64,000 bases of DNA, from contig JAZHRO010000019.1 in NCBI GenBank assembly GCA_037157565.1, positions 61,936,501-62,000,500 of the forward strand, given 5' to 3'. The notes under the pieces are model-generated. The model was not told where the DNA came from and made no database searches. It saw nothing but the letters and a program-made list of their open reading frames with translations. How positions within the stretch are numbered: the first letter of the stretch is position 1; every line of letters begins with the position of its first letter. Position numbers and translations under genes: made by a program. Below, in pieces: positions 22,110-33,777 of this stretch. Source of the DNA: Thalassia testudinum (lineage: Eukaryota; Streptophyta; Magnoliopsida; Alismatales; Hydrocharitaceae).

Positions 22110-22899
22110 AGGGGCCTCGCACCAAGGGGCTTTCCTCCAACCAATAAAATGGGATTCGATCTGTAGGCCAAAAAAGATTGGTGGCATGGGTATTAGATCC
22201 CTCAAAGAATTTAATGATGCTCTGTTGTTGAAGTGGGTTGTTCGACTAGTGCAAGGGGAAAAGAAAATCTGGATAGAGATCATTCAGGATAGCTATGGGG
22301 CTGCCAATGATGAGAAGAACCACCTAACTCCCCACAAACCCTCTCCTTTTTTGTCTTCTGTGATGCATGCCTTGGTGGATAATTGGAATTTGTTCAAATC
22401 TGTTTTAGGTGATGGGAAAAGCTTCAAATTCTGGCTGGAGAATTGGTTGCCTGGGGGGGTGATTAAAGACAGGTACCCCCTTGCTTTTGCAGCTGCTTCT
22501 GATAAGAATGTTGTGGTTTCTGATTATTGGGACGTGGCTTCTGAAAAGTGATCTTTGAGCAATGCAATGTGGAATAACCATGAAACAAGAACACGAGCAG
22601 AAAATGAGCGCCTCATGCAAGAACTTGCTGCCTTCAAACCCACACCTGATGAATATGATACATACAAGTGGGAGGGTAAGTTTTCTTCAGCGGCTGCATA
22701 CAACAAGCTTGTTAACTCATCTAGGATGACGGAAGTTGATGAGGTGGGAAAAAAGTTATGGAAATTGAAGGTACCACTGAAGGTACAAATTTTTTTGTGG
22801 TTATGCAGAAGGGATGGTCTGATTACTGGAGATCTGAGGCATAGGAGAATGGAAACTCCCTCCCAGTTTTGCCATTTATGTGGGATGCATAATGATGCA
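22110..22899 (+). pseudogene. LINE ORF2, C-terminal part after element D
   Basis: Continues the split frame: PIKWDSICRPKKIGGMGIRS (22142), FNDALLLKWVVRL, FKFWLENWLPGG (22426), then a stop at 22549, the same frame onward to KLWKLKVPLKVQIFLWLC (22750) and the Cys-rich end CHLCGMH (22870). These are the standard C-terminal motifs of plant L1-type ORF2 (W..I...K..GGLG, the KIW..K.P.K...F.W region and the CxxCxxxxH-like end). It is cut at 22899 by G. Confidence 0.9.
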
Positions 22900-25800
22900 T
22901 GATTTTCAGTTAACTCAGTAATTAAGTTAATTTCACTTAATTAAGAGTAGAAGAAGTCACTTAGGTTAACTCGAAATTGTGTCGGTTGTGTAGTATAGGG
23001 TCGAATTAACCTAACATTTTAGAAATTTTTACTGGTTGAGTCCAGGTCGTTCCCTGGGAGGTATAATAATTTTTTTCCAAATTCACCAATTATCTTTTAT
23101 TTCTTTATAAGTTTAGGAGGTATAACTAAGTTGATTTTAAAACAAGAATTTTGCCAAAATATTTAAACTATAAAGAATATACAAAATTCCATATGAAAAA
23201 CATATTTACTTAAATGATGTATTTTATTAGCAAGTAAACATGTTAGTTTTCTATTTTATTCCAAAGCAATTAAGGCAATAAAAGTTGTTCTTTTAAAACA
23301 TGCCTTTTTACAATTAAAATAAATTCAAAAAGTAATTAAAATGATGTAAGAAAGGATTTTCTTCATTTATTTTCTTCAGCCTCTTATCTTCTCCTTTTCT
23401 TTCTCTTCTTTTCCTTTATTTTTATTCTCTCTCGAGCTCTTTTCTTACCTTTCTTCTGTTGTTCCTGCCTTCTTCTCTTCCTGTCTCTTATTCTCTTTCC
23501 CTTAGTCTTCTCCTTTTGTTCTTTAGCCTTTTCCTTCCTTAGTTCATTCCTTAGTAGTGCCTGTGCTCCTTTCTTTCCTTAGCCTTCAGCTTCAACACTT
23601 AGCATTTTAACCATCATCTCTTCTTTTCCTTAAGTCCTTCAGCTGAACCGGGTTTTTTTACTTTTTAACCAAAAATTATTTTATTTGCGGCGAGGACCTT
23701 TCGAGGATACACATCACCCTGAGACTAGGGTGGGACCAGACCCTACTCAATCCTCGCCTAATCTCAATTAGGTTCAATTTTGATTTATTTCATTTCGGTT
23801 CATAGTCTCGAGCCAATTCGGCTCAACCCGGGCTCCCAGGCCTCTCGCCCTCCCAGGGCACACACGCTCACGCCCACAAGGGCGCACACTCGTAGGCACA
23901 CAAGCCCGCACACACATGCTCATGCTCAGATCAGATCGGTAACCGGTGCGCCGAGCACTGATGACTGAAGAGGCCATGTAAGAAAATTGTTTTATCCCCA
24001 TGCGTGCGCTCATAAACTAGCGATGTGGGACTAACATAACCCCTCCTAGACCCAACTTCAAATGATCATAACTTCCTACCTAGAGCTCCAAATCGAGTGA
24101 CTTCAAGTTTGTTAGAAAGCTCTAAGATAGATCTACACAATTACAGGGTCAATTTAAGGTTTTGAAGATGTTTTCCTCTTCAATTTGAAAGATAAAATTA
24201 TGGGTTCCTACGGGTTATTTAACACCTGGAAGTGGTTTTAATATCTACAGAGTCCTCAGATGGACTTTTCTCTCTTAATTAAAGGTTTGTACAGGTTATA
24301 CAAGTTATTCTGCATCTGTTAGAGTAAGTTTTAAGCTCTCAAGACCTTCAGATAGTGTACAAAAGGTTGAAGCTTCTCTGAAAGCTTTAGAGTTTGAATT
24401 TTTAGAATTAAATAGGAAATAGACATAGAGAAACATCTCTGATCGAATTAAACAAGTTCTAAGGGTTATAACAGATTGATCTGGGCAAGATTCAAGTTCA
24501 AATTTCAACAAAATGGCACTGCTGTTGGTTTGGTTCGAAAGTAACCCAAATTGACATGATTCAAATTCTCGCTAAATAAATCATCTGAGCTCACTTTATT
24601 CTCTCTCAGACCATTCAACAAATTCTCAAAAATAGTTTACACTCCTCAATACCTCAATTCAAGCTCAGAACTCCATTATCAGACTCAGTTTGACTGTGGA
24701 GGCACAAAAGTTTGACTTTCTATTAAAAGCTTCTCCACAGGACATCAAAGCCTCAATTAGAGTCTTCTCAACCCCAAAAACTTATTCAAATCTTCAGATA
24801 GGTGTTTTGATCTTGATTCCTAGGGTTACAGGCTCACCGCCTAAACTTGAAAAGGTGTGTGTTCGTCAGAGAGATTCAGAGGTTGTTACAGTGTTCTAAA
24901 GGTTTAAACAGCTTCAGTGCATTACATTGAAGTTTCTAGGTTCCTTCAATGCTGCATATATCTCTTTATCAGACTTCTCCAACTCTGCCGGAGTTGGGGA
25001 AGATGAAGTTCAATCTTTGGCTCCAGACATTAAAATCTCAACTTAACATCATTAAAACAATCAATGATCCACATTTTATCATTCTGGAACTTCTCAACAA
25101 GTTTCACAGGTTGAAGTACAAAAATGGCTCGCTGGAGCTCGCTGGAGCTCCGGTGAGTCCAGAAAATATGAAAAGTGTGTACAGATTGTATAATTATGCC
25201 ATTTTTGATTTAGAAAGGATTCTGAAGTTGCAAGGAACCTCAGTATCACATTTAATTCTTCATTTGTCTCCTTATAGTTAAGATTTGACAGTTAATTTGT
25301 TTCTTTAAAAAATTGATTTGAAATAAGCTCAGGACTTGTTTAACCACTCAATTGAGAGGTTAAAACAAGTCAACAGATGTTTATATTCATAAATATATAG
25401 TTAATTTAAGATTTGAACTGCTCCTGAGCTGCCATTGACAGCGAGCTTAGGAACTTAATTATTTGGGTGTTTAATTTATATGTGGTATTTATTGGTATTA
25501 TAGTGTCTATTAGGGTTCATAAGTGGTGCATAGATGATGAAGAACCCAGTGGAGGTGGAATTAACTCGATTACTGTCACCATGGACAGTGTCAGTAGTCG
25601 GTGGAGGTGAAATGTGAATTGGGCGATTAGGTGATTCAATTAAACGATTAAATGATTTAGAAATGATTATGGAAGTTAAAGAAAGGTGTACAGTGAGTTA
25701 AAAAGACAAGATTAAAGCTCTGGCGAGCTCAAGGAGCTCGCCGAAGTCGGAGAAGATGAAACTAAAATTTTAAAATTACTCTAATCTAACTACCTAAACT

Positions 25801-26924
25801 AACTAACTAAGCTAGCCTACTACTCCTACTCCTAATCTACTGTTACCTGGACGAAGGGGTCAATAGGGTTCCACCGAAGGTTCATAGCGAACGACGAAAT
25901 CAGAGGGTGGAAGAAAGATCTCTGGCGGGTGGATTTGAGGTGGAGCGGAGGGTTCCTTCAGTCGGTGCCTATGTCAGAGACGCGGAAGACCACGGCGGAT
26001 CTCCTCGGCTGATCAAGATGGATGGAGGCAGTCGGAAAGTGAAATGGAAAGTCGTCGGAGTTTTGGACGAATAGCCTATCAGAGTCGGCTACAGTGTTAG
26101 AAGAGGGAAGGGAGCCAACTTGAGTAAAATCTGAGGTGTGAGGGGGTATTTGTAGCAGTTGGCGGCGAAGAGAATGGCGGGGTCTGGCAGAAGAAAGAGC
26201 TTGAGGAGATTAACCTCCGTCGTCGTCTCCAACGACAGTGAGGTTATCTCCAACTGAAAAATAGGATTTCCGGTTAATCCTGACCGGAGGATGAAATGGA
26301 GGTGGTGAGCGCAAGCTACAAGAGCTTGGACGAAGAAGGATGATGTCGGCAGGGCGATAATCATGCAGTGGCATGACTCTCTACTGCCAGCCGTTCATTC
26401 GGCTGAAGAAGAAGAAGAAGAAGAGGGAAAAGGACTTAAATGAAATAAAACTTAAGAACCTGTGTGAGAAATAAGGACCCGACTGTAATGAAAAGTAAGG
26501 ACTAAAATGTAAACCCAGGTTTTGAGGGTTTACTTTAACTTAGATCTTTTTCAACTTTTTATATATGTTAGTAAATAAGGTAAATATTATATTTTCACCT
26601 TGAATTTACATTTTTGACCTTTTTGGATTAATTTATTAGATTAAGTAAAATTACTTAAGTTATTATATACTTAGGTATACATTATGTTTAAGTTACTTAT
26701 CTTATTAATTAAGGAAATGATTAATAGGATTTCGAGTCCAATTATTATCTAAATTATTAATAATGTTAATTGAATGATAAAATGTCATTTTAAACTTATT
26801 TTAAGGTCCTTGACTAAATTTCCCTTGTTCTATAATTAACCCTTATATATTCATAACCTTAGCTAATTAACTAGGAAGACTAGTTAATTAGGGGTAATTA
26901 GAGATCATGATGAGTGTCTCATCA
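22900..26924 (-). repeat. 3' LTR of G (about 4.0 kb)
   Basis: Bounded by the terminal TG/CA and the adjacent polypurine tract. It carries the reverse complement of the LTR-end signature (CCCAGGGAACGACCTGGACT on minus, about 23058-23039), 140-160 bases from its end, as in A, B, D and Ath1. A CACACA/CG-rich patch lies at 23850-23930 and a denser C/G block at 25850-26400. Frames here (24305-24511, 26089-26364) show no known domain. Confidence 0.65.
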
Positions 26925-26961
26925 TACCCCCAAGCCAAAGTTTTGCTAGTCCCTAGCAAAA
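26925..26961 (-). promoter_or_regulatory. Stem-loop and polypurine tract of G
   Basis: On minus: TTTTGCTAG, loop GGA, CTAGCAAAA (26961-26941), then CTTTGGCTTGGGGGTA up to the LTR start. The stem-loop is base-for-base that of D. Confidence 0.75.
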
Positions 26962-28915
26962 TTAACTAATACTATGATGATTTAAAGCACTTGGCTTTAA
27001 ATTATTATAAATAGTAACTATGTAGAGGAAAGCTTAGATCAGAAATTTTTAAGTTTAATATAAATGATTAATGTATAGAGCATGTGAAAATTTTCTTACT
27101 TAGACTAATACTTATAACATTTTCAAAACGCACTTAAAATAATTTGTAAACAAGATTTTACTCTGAATTAGAATTCTTCAAAAATCTCTTTAATCTTTGT
27201 AACTATTCTTAACTCAAATTAAAATACAAAGTGTTTTAAGAAAATAGAACTTAAGGATTGAGAATTAAATTTTAACTCAAAAACTCAAATAGATTTAAGT
27301 TAATCCCTTGTTTATGATATTTGACTTTTATCAATATAAGTTTTAGCAAATTAACCAGATACTCATTTTTAATCAAACTTAGAGTAGTAAAAGTCTAATT
27401 TACTAGCCTACAACACTAAAGATTAACTTCTAGGCCTAGGATTCTGTCAGTTCTTCTCCTTTAGGTCTCAACTTAAAATCTTCAAAACCCAATTTCTTAG
27501 GCTTCACTGACCAATACCAAGGTTTAGTAGCTATGATTTTGAAACATCTGTGCTTAGTGAAGAGAATTGTCCTAAAGACATCAAAAGTTGCAAAAATCCA
27601 GATCTTAAGACATCTTATTCCAATTCAAGCCTTTGGCTTGGCCTTACTCAGGTTTTGTTGCTTTCTTCTCACCAGTTTTCTATCCCGAGGTCAACACTTT
27701 TTGTGTATATCTCCCCAGTGGACCACTAGATCTCTTATTCCTAATATTTTTTTCTCCATATTTTTTCTTCACTTTTTCTATAGGTTAGAACACCCATTTG
27801 TAGCAAGGTGTTCTTTTTATTTGATGGAAGGAAGGGTAGCATCCATTTGTAATGAGATGCTTTTATTTATTAGGGAAAAATTGCATAAGCACCCATTTTT
27901 AACAAGGCACTTAACTGCAGGGTGTTTTATTCTCCAATTCCTTTTTCTAGGTGAGTGGCACATCCTTCACCCTTTCAAGAACAGCCTCGCGGAAATCCTT
28001 GGACTAAAGAGGATTCAGAACTGATCTCTTAACCTCTGTGTTTTCGCGGTCTCAGATGTCAACAAAACAATTCTATGTGTGTGAATTTAGATGTTTAGGT
28101 TAATTAGCTCTCAAACCAGAGCTTGGACAACAAAGCCCTTTACTCTCAGGTTCTTCAAATTCTTAGTTTCCTCCTAGAGGATCTGTCAAGACAAAATTTA
28201 CCAAGTCTAGTTATTTATTTCTAGCTTGTAAGTTTTGTAAACTAAAATTCTACCAACTCTCTATTTAATTAACTCTGAATATCTGGCCTTTTACTTATCT
28301 TTATGATAAAATCTAATTTTCAAAAAGCAAAAGGATTGCTTAATCTAATTGATTAAAAAGTTATAATTTAATTCCAAACTTAAGTTTAAATATTAACACA
28401 CTTAGTTTCTCAATTCAAGTAAGAATAGAAAAATAAATCTTTAAAAGATTTAAAAGATTCCTAATTCAAATAAAATCTTATTTAAAAATTTTAAACACAA
28501 AAGTGTGTTTTTACAAAATGTTTAAAGTAAAATCTAATTAAGAATTGAATGCTCTTAAATACTTATATATATTCTATATACAGTTTAACTTCTGACCTAA
28601 AAGAAAATTAAGCTCTTAATTATAATATATATATACACTTCTTTTCTTCTTTATTAAAAATGAATAAACCCCTCTTGTTATTTTTATGAATTTTATTTTT
28701 CAAATTTTTGTATATATATATTTGTATTTTTATGTATATATAAGATTTTTGAATTTTTATGATTTTTTTAAAAAAATATTTTCAAATTTTAATGAATTTT
28801 TTGATTTTTTAAAATTTTTATTATTTTTAGATTTTCTATTTTTTTAAATTTCGTGGATATTTAATTTTTATGTGTTTTTATTATTTTTTAACCCACACTT
28901 AAAGTGATGGTAGCG
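26962..28915 (-). other. Non-coding interior of G
   Basis: AT-rich, with long T runs on + (28680-28890). It contains a segment matching the 3' module of D in reverse (27690-27735, GTGTATATCTCCCC). At 28891-28903, on minus, is TTTAAGTGTGGG, the usual internal G-tract motif of plant Tat/Athila relatives. It lies only about a dozen bases from the 5' LTR remnant, so nearly everything upstream of the 3' module is missing. A 163-codon frame at 27533-28024 (+) has no recognisable domain and I do not call it a gene. Confidence 0.6.
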
Positions 28916-29044
28916 TGCTTTCACTCAACTCAGTAATTAAGTTAATTTCACTTAATTAAGAGTGGAAGAAGTCACTTAGGTTAACTCGAGGTTGTGTCGG
29001 TTGTGTAGTATAGGTTATCCTAACTCGAAATTGTGTAGTAGTGG
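28916..29044 (-). repeat. Truncated 5' LTR of G with scrambled junction
   Basis: 28916-29022 matches 22900-23005. The last bases (TAACTCGAAATTGTGT and GTAGTA) repeat words from just upstream, which looks like templated filler DNA from break repair. Copia integrase of F begins at once after it. Confidence 0.65.
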
Positions 29045-31413
29045 ATGCAAATATTGCCTTGCGATTATAGATGATTTTCAAGGCTTTCATGGATCTCCTT
29101 CTTGAGATCCAAAGGAGTAATTTTCATCTTTTCTATTTTTTGTAAGAAGGTTCAAATTGAAAAAGGCTACCAAATCACTCGTATCCGTAGTGATCATGGG
29201 GGTGAGTTTGAAAATTCCTTGTTTGATGATTTTTGTCAAGAGCATGGTATTGCTCATGAGTTTTCTTTTCCTCGAACACCTCAACAAAATGGGGTGGTTG
29301 AGAGAAAGAACCATACTCTTCAAGAGTGTGCTCGAACATTGCTCATAGACGCGGGATTACCGAAGTACTTTTGGGCGGAGGCTGTTAACATGGCTTGTTA
29401 TGTGTTAAATCGCACTTTAATTCGATCCGAGTTGCGAAAAACTTGTTTTGAATTATACTATGGGAAAATACCCAAAATCAGTTATTTTAAAGTTTTTGGT
29501 TGTCAGTGCTTTGTTTTGAATACCTGCTCTAATTTAGATAAATTTGATGCCAAAGGTGAAGAAGCCATCTTTATTGGTTATTCTTCATGTAGTAAGGCAT
29601 ATCGAGTCTTCAACAAGACCACATTAATAGTGGAGGAAACCCTTCATGTTTTTTTCGATGAATCTCCTCACTCTTCCTCGATTAATCGAGTCAATATGGA
29701 AGATGAAGATTCTTCTATTGATGTGTCTAACATTCCAAACTCCAATATCCATAATCTTCCAAAAGATTGGATATATCAAAGGGATCATCCCGAAAGTCAA
29801 GTCATTGGAAGTGTTTCCGATGGCGTTAAAATCCGATCTCATTTTAGTTGCTCTTTTGGTCTCTCCACCTTTGTATCTCAAGTTGAACCCAAGAGTGTCG
29901 AGGAAGCATGCTCCGAAGAACCTTGGATGATGGCCATGCAGGAGGAACTCAACCAATTCCAAAGGAATGAAGTTTGGGATCTAGTACCTAAGCCTAAAGG
30001 GCAAACGGTAATAGGTACCAAATGGGTATTCCAAAACAAGTTGAATGAATCCGGTATAGTCATTCGGAACAAGGCTCGGTTGGTAGCACAAGGGTACAAC
30101 CAAGAAGAAGGAATTGATTTTGATGAGACCTACGCTCCCGTAGCTCGACTCGAATCAATTCGCATGATTCTTGCTTATGCCGCCTTCCTTGGCTTTAAAC
30201 TCTTCCAAATGGACTTTAAGAGTGCGTTTCCTAACGGATTCATTAAGGATGAAGTTTTTGTAAAAAAACCTGGTTTTGAGTCTCATGATAAGCCTTATTT
30301 TGTCTATAAATTAGACAAGGCACTATATGGTCTAAAGCAAGCTCCTACAGTGTGGTATGTGAGGTTCAAAGACTATATGCTAAATGCAAAATTTTCTATA
30401 GGGGAAGCTGATTCCACATTATTCATTAAAAGAAAAGGAAAAGACATTTTATTACTTTAAATATATATAGATGATATTATCTTTGGTGCTACTAATGAAT
30501 TTATGTGTGGAAAGTTTTCAGAAATTATGCAGGAAGAATTCGAAATGAGTTTGTTGGGTGAACTCAAGTTGTTCTTGGGCTTACAAATCACTCAACTCGA
30601 ATTCAAAACCTTTGTGTGTCAATCAAAATACACAAAGGAGATGCTGAAAAGATTTGAAATGACGAAAACTAAAGGGAAGAACACTCCTATGAGTGTCACA
30701 ACTTCCTTAGACTTGGACGAATCAGGTATGCCCATAGATCAAAAGCTCTATCATAGCATGATTGGATCTTTACTGTATTTAACTCCAGTAGACTTGGCAT
30801 TTTATTTAGTACCTGCTTATGTGCTAGGTTTCAATCAAACCCTAAACAATCACAATTAAATGTTGTAAAATGAATATTTAGATATCTAGTTGACACATCT
30901 GGTTATGGCTTATTCTATCCTAGGAGTCCACAATTCAACTTAGTCACATATAGCGATGCGGACTACGCAGGTAGCTGCATCGATAGGAAGAGTACTAGTG
31001 GGACGTGCCAATTCTTGGGCGAATCACTAGTCTCTTGGTTCTCAAAGAAACAATCTAGTGTAGCCCTATCAACCACGGAGGTTGAATACATAACCGCCGC
31101 TCTAGCATGTTCCCAAGTGTTATGGATGAAAAATACTTTGAAGGATTTTAACTTGATATTTAATAAAATAAAAATATTATGTGATAATACTAGTGCTGTC
31201 AACCTCTTGAAAAATCCCATACATCACTCCCATACAAAACATATTGATGTTCGACATCATTTTTTGAGAGATAATGTACTTAAGGGAGAAATTGAGGTTG
31301 AATTTATTTGTACTGAATTGCAATTGGCTGATTTTTTCACTAAACCTTTGAATTATGATTGTTTTAATTATATATGTAGGAAACTAGGCATATGTAAGAT
31401 AAGTGATATTTGA
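29045..31413 (+). pseudogene. pol: copia pol of F: integrase core, reverse transcriptase, RNase H
   Basis: It starts inside integrase (KYCLAIIDDF, first catalytic Asp, in a frame that shifts near 29085). Then come TRIRSDHGGEFEN (second Asp, 29178) and PQQNGVVERKN (catalytic Glu, 29280), followed by FGCQCFVLN. RT begins at about 29900: WDLVPKPKGQTVIGTKWVFQ, KARLVAQGYNQEEGIDF, QMDFKSAFPNG, YGLKQAPTVWY, a stop at 30458, then IYIDDIIFG with the catalytic Asp pair (30461). RNase H lies in another frame after a shift at about 30790: DADYAGS, SKKQSSVALSTTEVEY (31045), LCDNTSAVNL, KHIDVRHHF, DFFTKPL. The best-kept frame is 29102-30460. The catalytic residues remain, but two frame shifts and two stops (30458, and in-frame TAG near 30877) disable it. 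Confidence 0.93.
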
Positions 31414-31529
31414 AGAATTTATTGACTTAATGGAATTTATTTTGTCATGAACATAGAAGGAGCCTTGATTTTACCAAGTTAAGAGCCTTCAAATGCAGTT
31501 CAAACATCAAAATGCATATTCTGTACAAT
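31414..31529 (+). other. Spacer after F pol
   Basis: No coding and no distinct motif seen. It leads into the palindrome-rich block. Confidence 0.5.
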
Positions 31530-32075
31530 ATCAGATGTCTGATTAACACCACAGACGTCTTATACTTAAAAATTTGACGTTTGAAGATATGGAACAGACG
31601 TCGATTTTATATCTCAAAAGAGCTGATAAAAGAACTATTTCAAATGTCCATCATCATTCACAAACGTCTAGACCGTCGTCCAGATGTGTTGACAGACGTC
31701 TATTTTTGCATTAGAATATGTATTATGATGTCTGGATTCAAACGTCTGATTATTTAGTCAGACGTCATGTAAGTCGTCTGATAAAGAAATCAGACGATAA
31801 CCTATAGCTTTAGAGTGAAATCTAGGAGGGACTGTCTGCAGAAATCAGATGTCTAAATTTAAAATTAGTCGTTCGATAGGTCATCTGGTGATTAAAATAG
31901 ATGACGCGATCAAAAGGGTTAAAATCCCTCAAGGCCAATCCCGATGTCCGACATCCTCTTTAGACGTCTGATCTAGCAAAAATCTGCCACTTCGCGTCTG
32001 TTCTTTGAATGGGTTTGCAATGGAAATTTCCCCAACTTTAGGGGGAGACTTGCTCAACCCCTTGGGATATAAAAT
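31530..32075 (+). promoter_or_regulatory. Promoter-like block between pol and third ORF of F
   Basis: 31530-31975 carries a dense set of GACGTC-type words like those of the F LTR (CAGACGTCTATTTT, CAGACGTCATG, TTAGACGTCTGATC). A TATA-like GATATAAAAT follows at 32066-32075. This copies the order seen in the LTR, palindromes then TATA, but it is not an LTR copy as far as I can align by eye. A separate promoter for the third ORF is an inference. Confidence 0.45.
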
Positions 32076-32712
32076 CCTAGTCATGAGGTCCCACTTCCCC
32101 CATTCTCAAATCCCTAAGGCCTCTCTCTCCCGCCCGACGGACGACGGCTGCAAGTTGGTGCTGCTCCGCCTCCTCGACGACTGGCAGCGCTGCTGCTCCC
32201 TAGCACGCGTGCCCCCACTCCTCCTCTGCGCAACTGGAGACCCTCCTCTGTGGGTATAACTTCTCAAACCCTTATGGCATCTCCACGGTTTTGCTTAAGT
32301 CTCTTCAAAACACTCATCTTGTCTTTTCTTTTTGATGATCAACTCGATTTCTTCTTCTATCGTGACTATTTTTGCCCTAGGAGCTAAAACCCTAGAACAA
32401 AACCTATTTTTTCTATGTAGCATAAATGTTCACCTTTTTGGTTGATAATGGCAAAGGCATTACCTCAAGTGATTCAAGCCGACATCTTAGTGGCTTGAAT
32501 TCAAAGGTATATTGCCACAACATCATGGCAGGTTGCATTGCCTCAAGGCATACTGCCACACAATTTTTTCTGGTATCAATGTTGTTTACATGTATGGCAT
32601 TATTGGTTGAATGACTGGTGTGGCATGTTGTTTGCATGTATGTCTTTGTAGGTGTTCTATCCTATAACACCAAACCTTTCCTTCCAAAACCCAACCACCC
32701 AAACCACCCAAA
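32076..32712 (+). other. Possible leader with intron before the third ORF of F
   Basis: C-rich leader (32100-32250), a donor-like GTGGGTATAAC near 32250, T-rich DNA, and an acceptor-like TATGTCTTTGTAG ending at 32651, 61 bases before the ATG at 32713. The short frames here (32005-32259, 32426-32614) show nothing known. Confidence 0.35.
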
Positions 32713-33777
32713 ATGCCTCCCCGTCGGAAGCAAGCCAAGGGCTCTTCCACCTCCTCTTCCACCTATTTGGCTGACCAACTACGTGGCAACATCGCTAGAC
32801 AGTGATTTCGTCGCTTCGCAAATGCTAAAGTTAAGTGCCCTCGCTTCATTGTATGGAATGACTTTGCCCATCTAAACCTTCGGGAACATTTTGAAACCCT
32901 CCATCTCTTCCATTAGTTTGATCGACAGTTCTATTCTGGCGTTGGAACTATTGGTGTGTTTCCCGATCTTGTCCGACTTTTCTACACCAACATCGTTGAA
33001 GACTATAGCAACGATGAACTTGAATTACATATCCACTTATTTAGGCGTGAAATCCATATCACCTCTAATTCTATTTCCACCCTTCTTGCCATCCCTAATG
33101 AGGGAAATGACTTCAATGACATTCTGAGGCAATATGACTCAAAAGTGATAAATCAAGAATTAGTCCTACCTAAAAAATATGTTGAAAATTTTGGCACCTT
33201 ACCATGCAAGAGCCTCAGACCTCTTCCCTGATTACTATCTCACATTTTTGGGTGAGTCCTTCTAAACAAATTGGGAGGTTTTGCTTTTATCTTGCGCCAA
33301 CACAAGGCACTCCTTTTCGCCGTCGTACATCACATTCCCTTCAACTATTGCCGCCTCATTTTTCGTGTTATGAATGAGGACCATGGGGCATCTCTACCTT
33401 TTTGGTCCATTTTATCCAAAATTTTTACAAGCCATCAGATCTCCATCAATGACCAGGCAGTTGACAAAAAGATTATGCCCTACAACCGGGCCACAGCCAC
33501 CAAGATGCACATTCTTAGAGAGCATCTTGAGCCAGCTGAAGAGCCTACTGAAGAAGAGCCCCTTCCACCCTTTCCAGATCTCCATGAAGAACTTTCACTT
33601 CAAATAGAAGCTCCTCGCTCAAGCTTTGACGAGGCATGGGATCCCGCTACGGATTCCCTCTCCTCTGACATCTCTTTCTTGTTGCGACAAACCAGCGGGA
33701 TGTACACCTATATGGGAAGTATGTGCTGCGACATCGATGAACTTCATTCTGACATACACAATCTGCAGATGGGATAA
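32713..33777 (+). pseudogene. Third ORF of F (env-position ORF; plant-transposon-type domain)
   Basis: ATG at 32713 gives MPPRRKQAKGSSTSSS, a basic Ser-rich start, with stops at about 32803 and 32917. The frame continues to 33231: WNDFAHLNLREHFETLHLF, then GVFPDLVRLFYTNI (32950) and SNSISTLLAIPNEGNDF. After a frame change, 33271-33777 has MNEDHGASLPFWSILSKIF and an acidic/Pro tail. The pattern (F..R.F......VFP.LV..FYxN, then xLLxIPxEG) resembles the 'putative plant transposon protein' domain often found in plant retroelement ORFs (from memory, not searched). The position after RNase H is that of the env-like ORF of SIRE-type elements, but no membrane segment or signal peptide is visible. The role is unknown. 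Confidence 0.65.

Larger units (their letters stand above)
13042..22899 (+). mobile_element. L1-type LINE, 5'- and 3'-truncated, split by element D
   Basis: Two parts, 13042-14724 and 22110-22899, read as one LINE ORF2 once D (14725-22109) and one AGGGG copy are removed. There is no ORF1 or endonuclease, so the 5' end is truncated, as is usual for LINEs. The 3' end is lost where G starts (22900), so no poly-A or target duplication can be seen. Confidence 0.85.
22900..29044 (-). mobile_element. Element G: large non-coding LTR element (LARD-like), 5' LTR truncated
   Basis: Read on the minus strand: 3' LTR 26924-22900, polypurine tract and stem-loop just upstream at 26925-26961, a non-coding interior up to 28915, and the last 129 bases of the 5' LTR at 29044-28916. 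Both LTR copies share AACTCAGTAATTAAGTTAAT near their ends. The LTR start (TGATGAGACACTCATCATGA on minus) resembles that of A (TGATGAGAGTCTCATCATGA). ATGCA at 22895-22899 and 29045-29049 may be a target duplication or chance. No protein domain is present. Confidence 0.7.

Noticed and set aside
27533..28024. 163-codon frame in G
   Set aside because: Phe/Leu-rich from T-rich DNA, in antisense to G; the first residues look membrane-like only because of composition.
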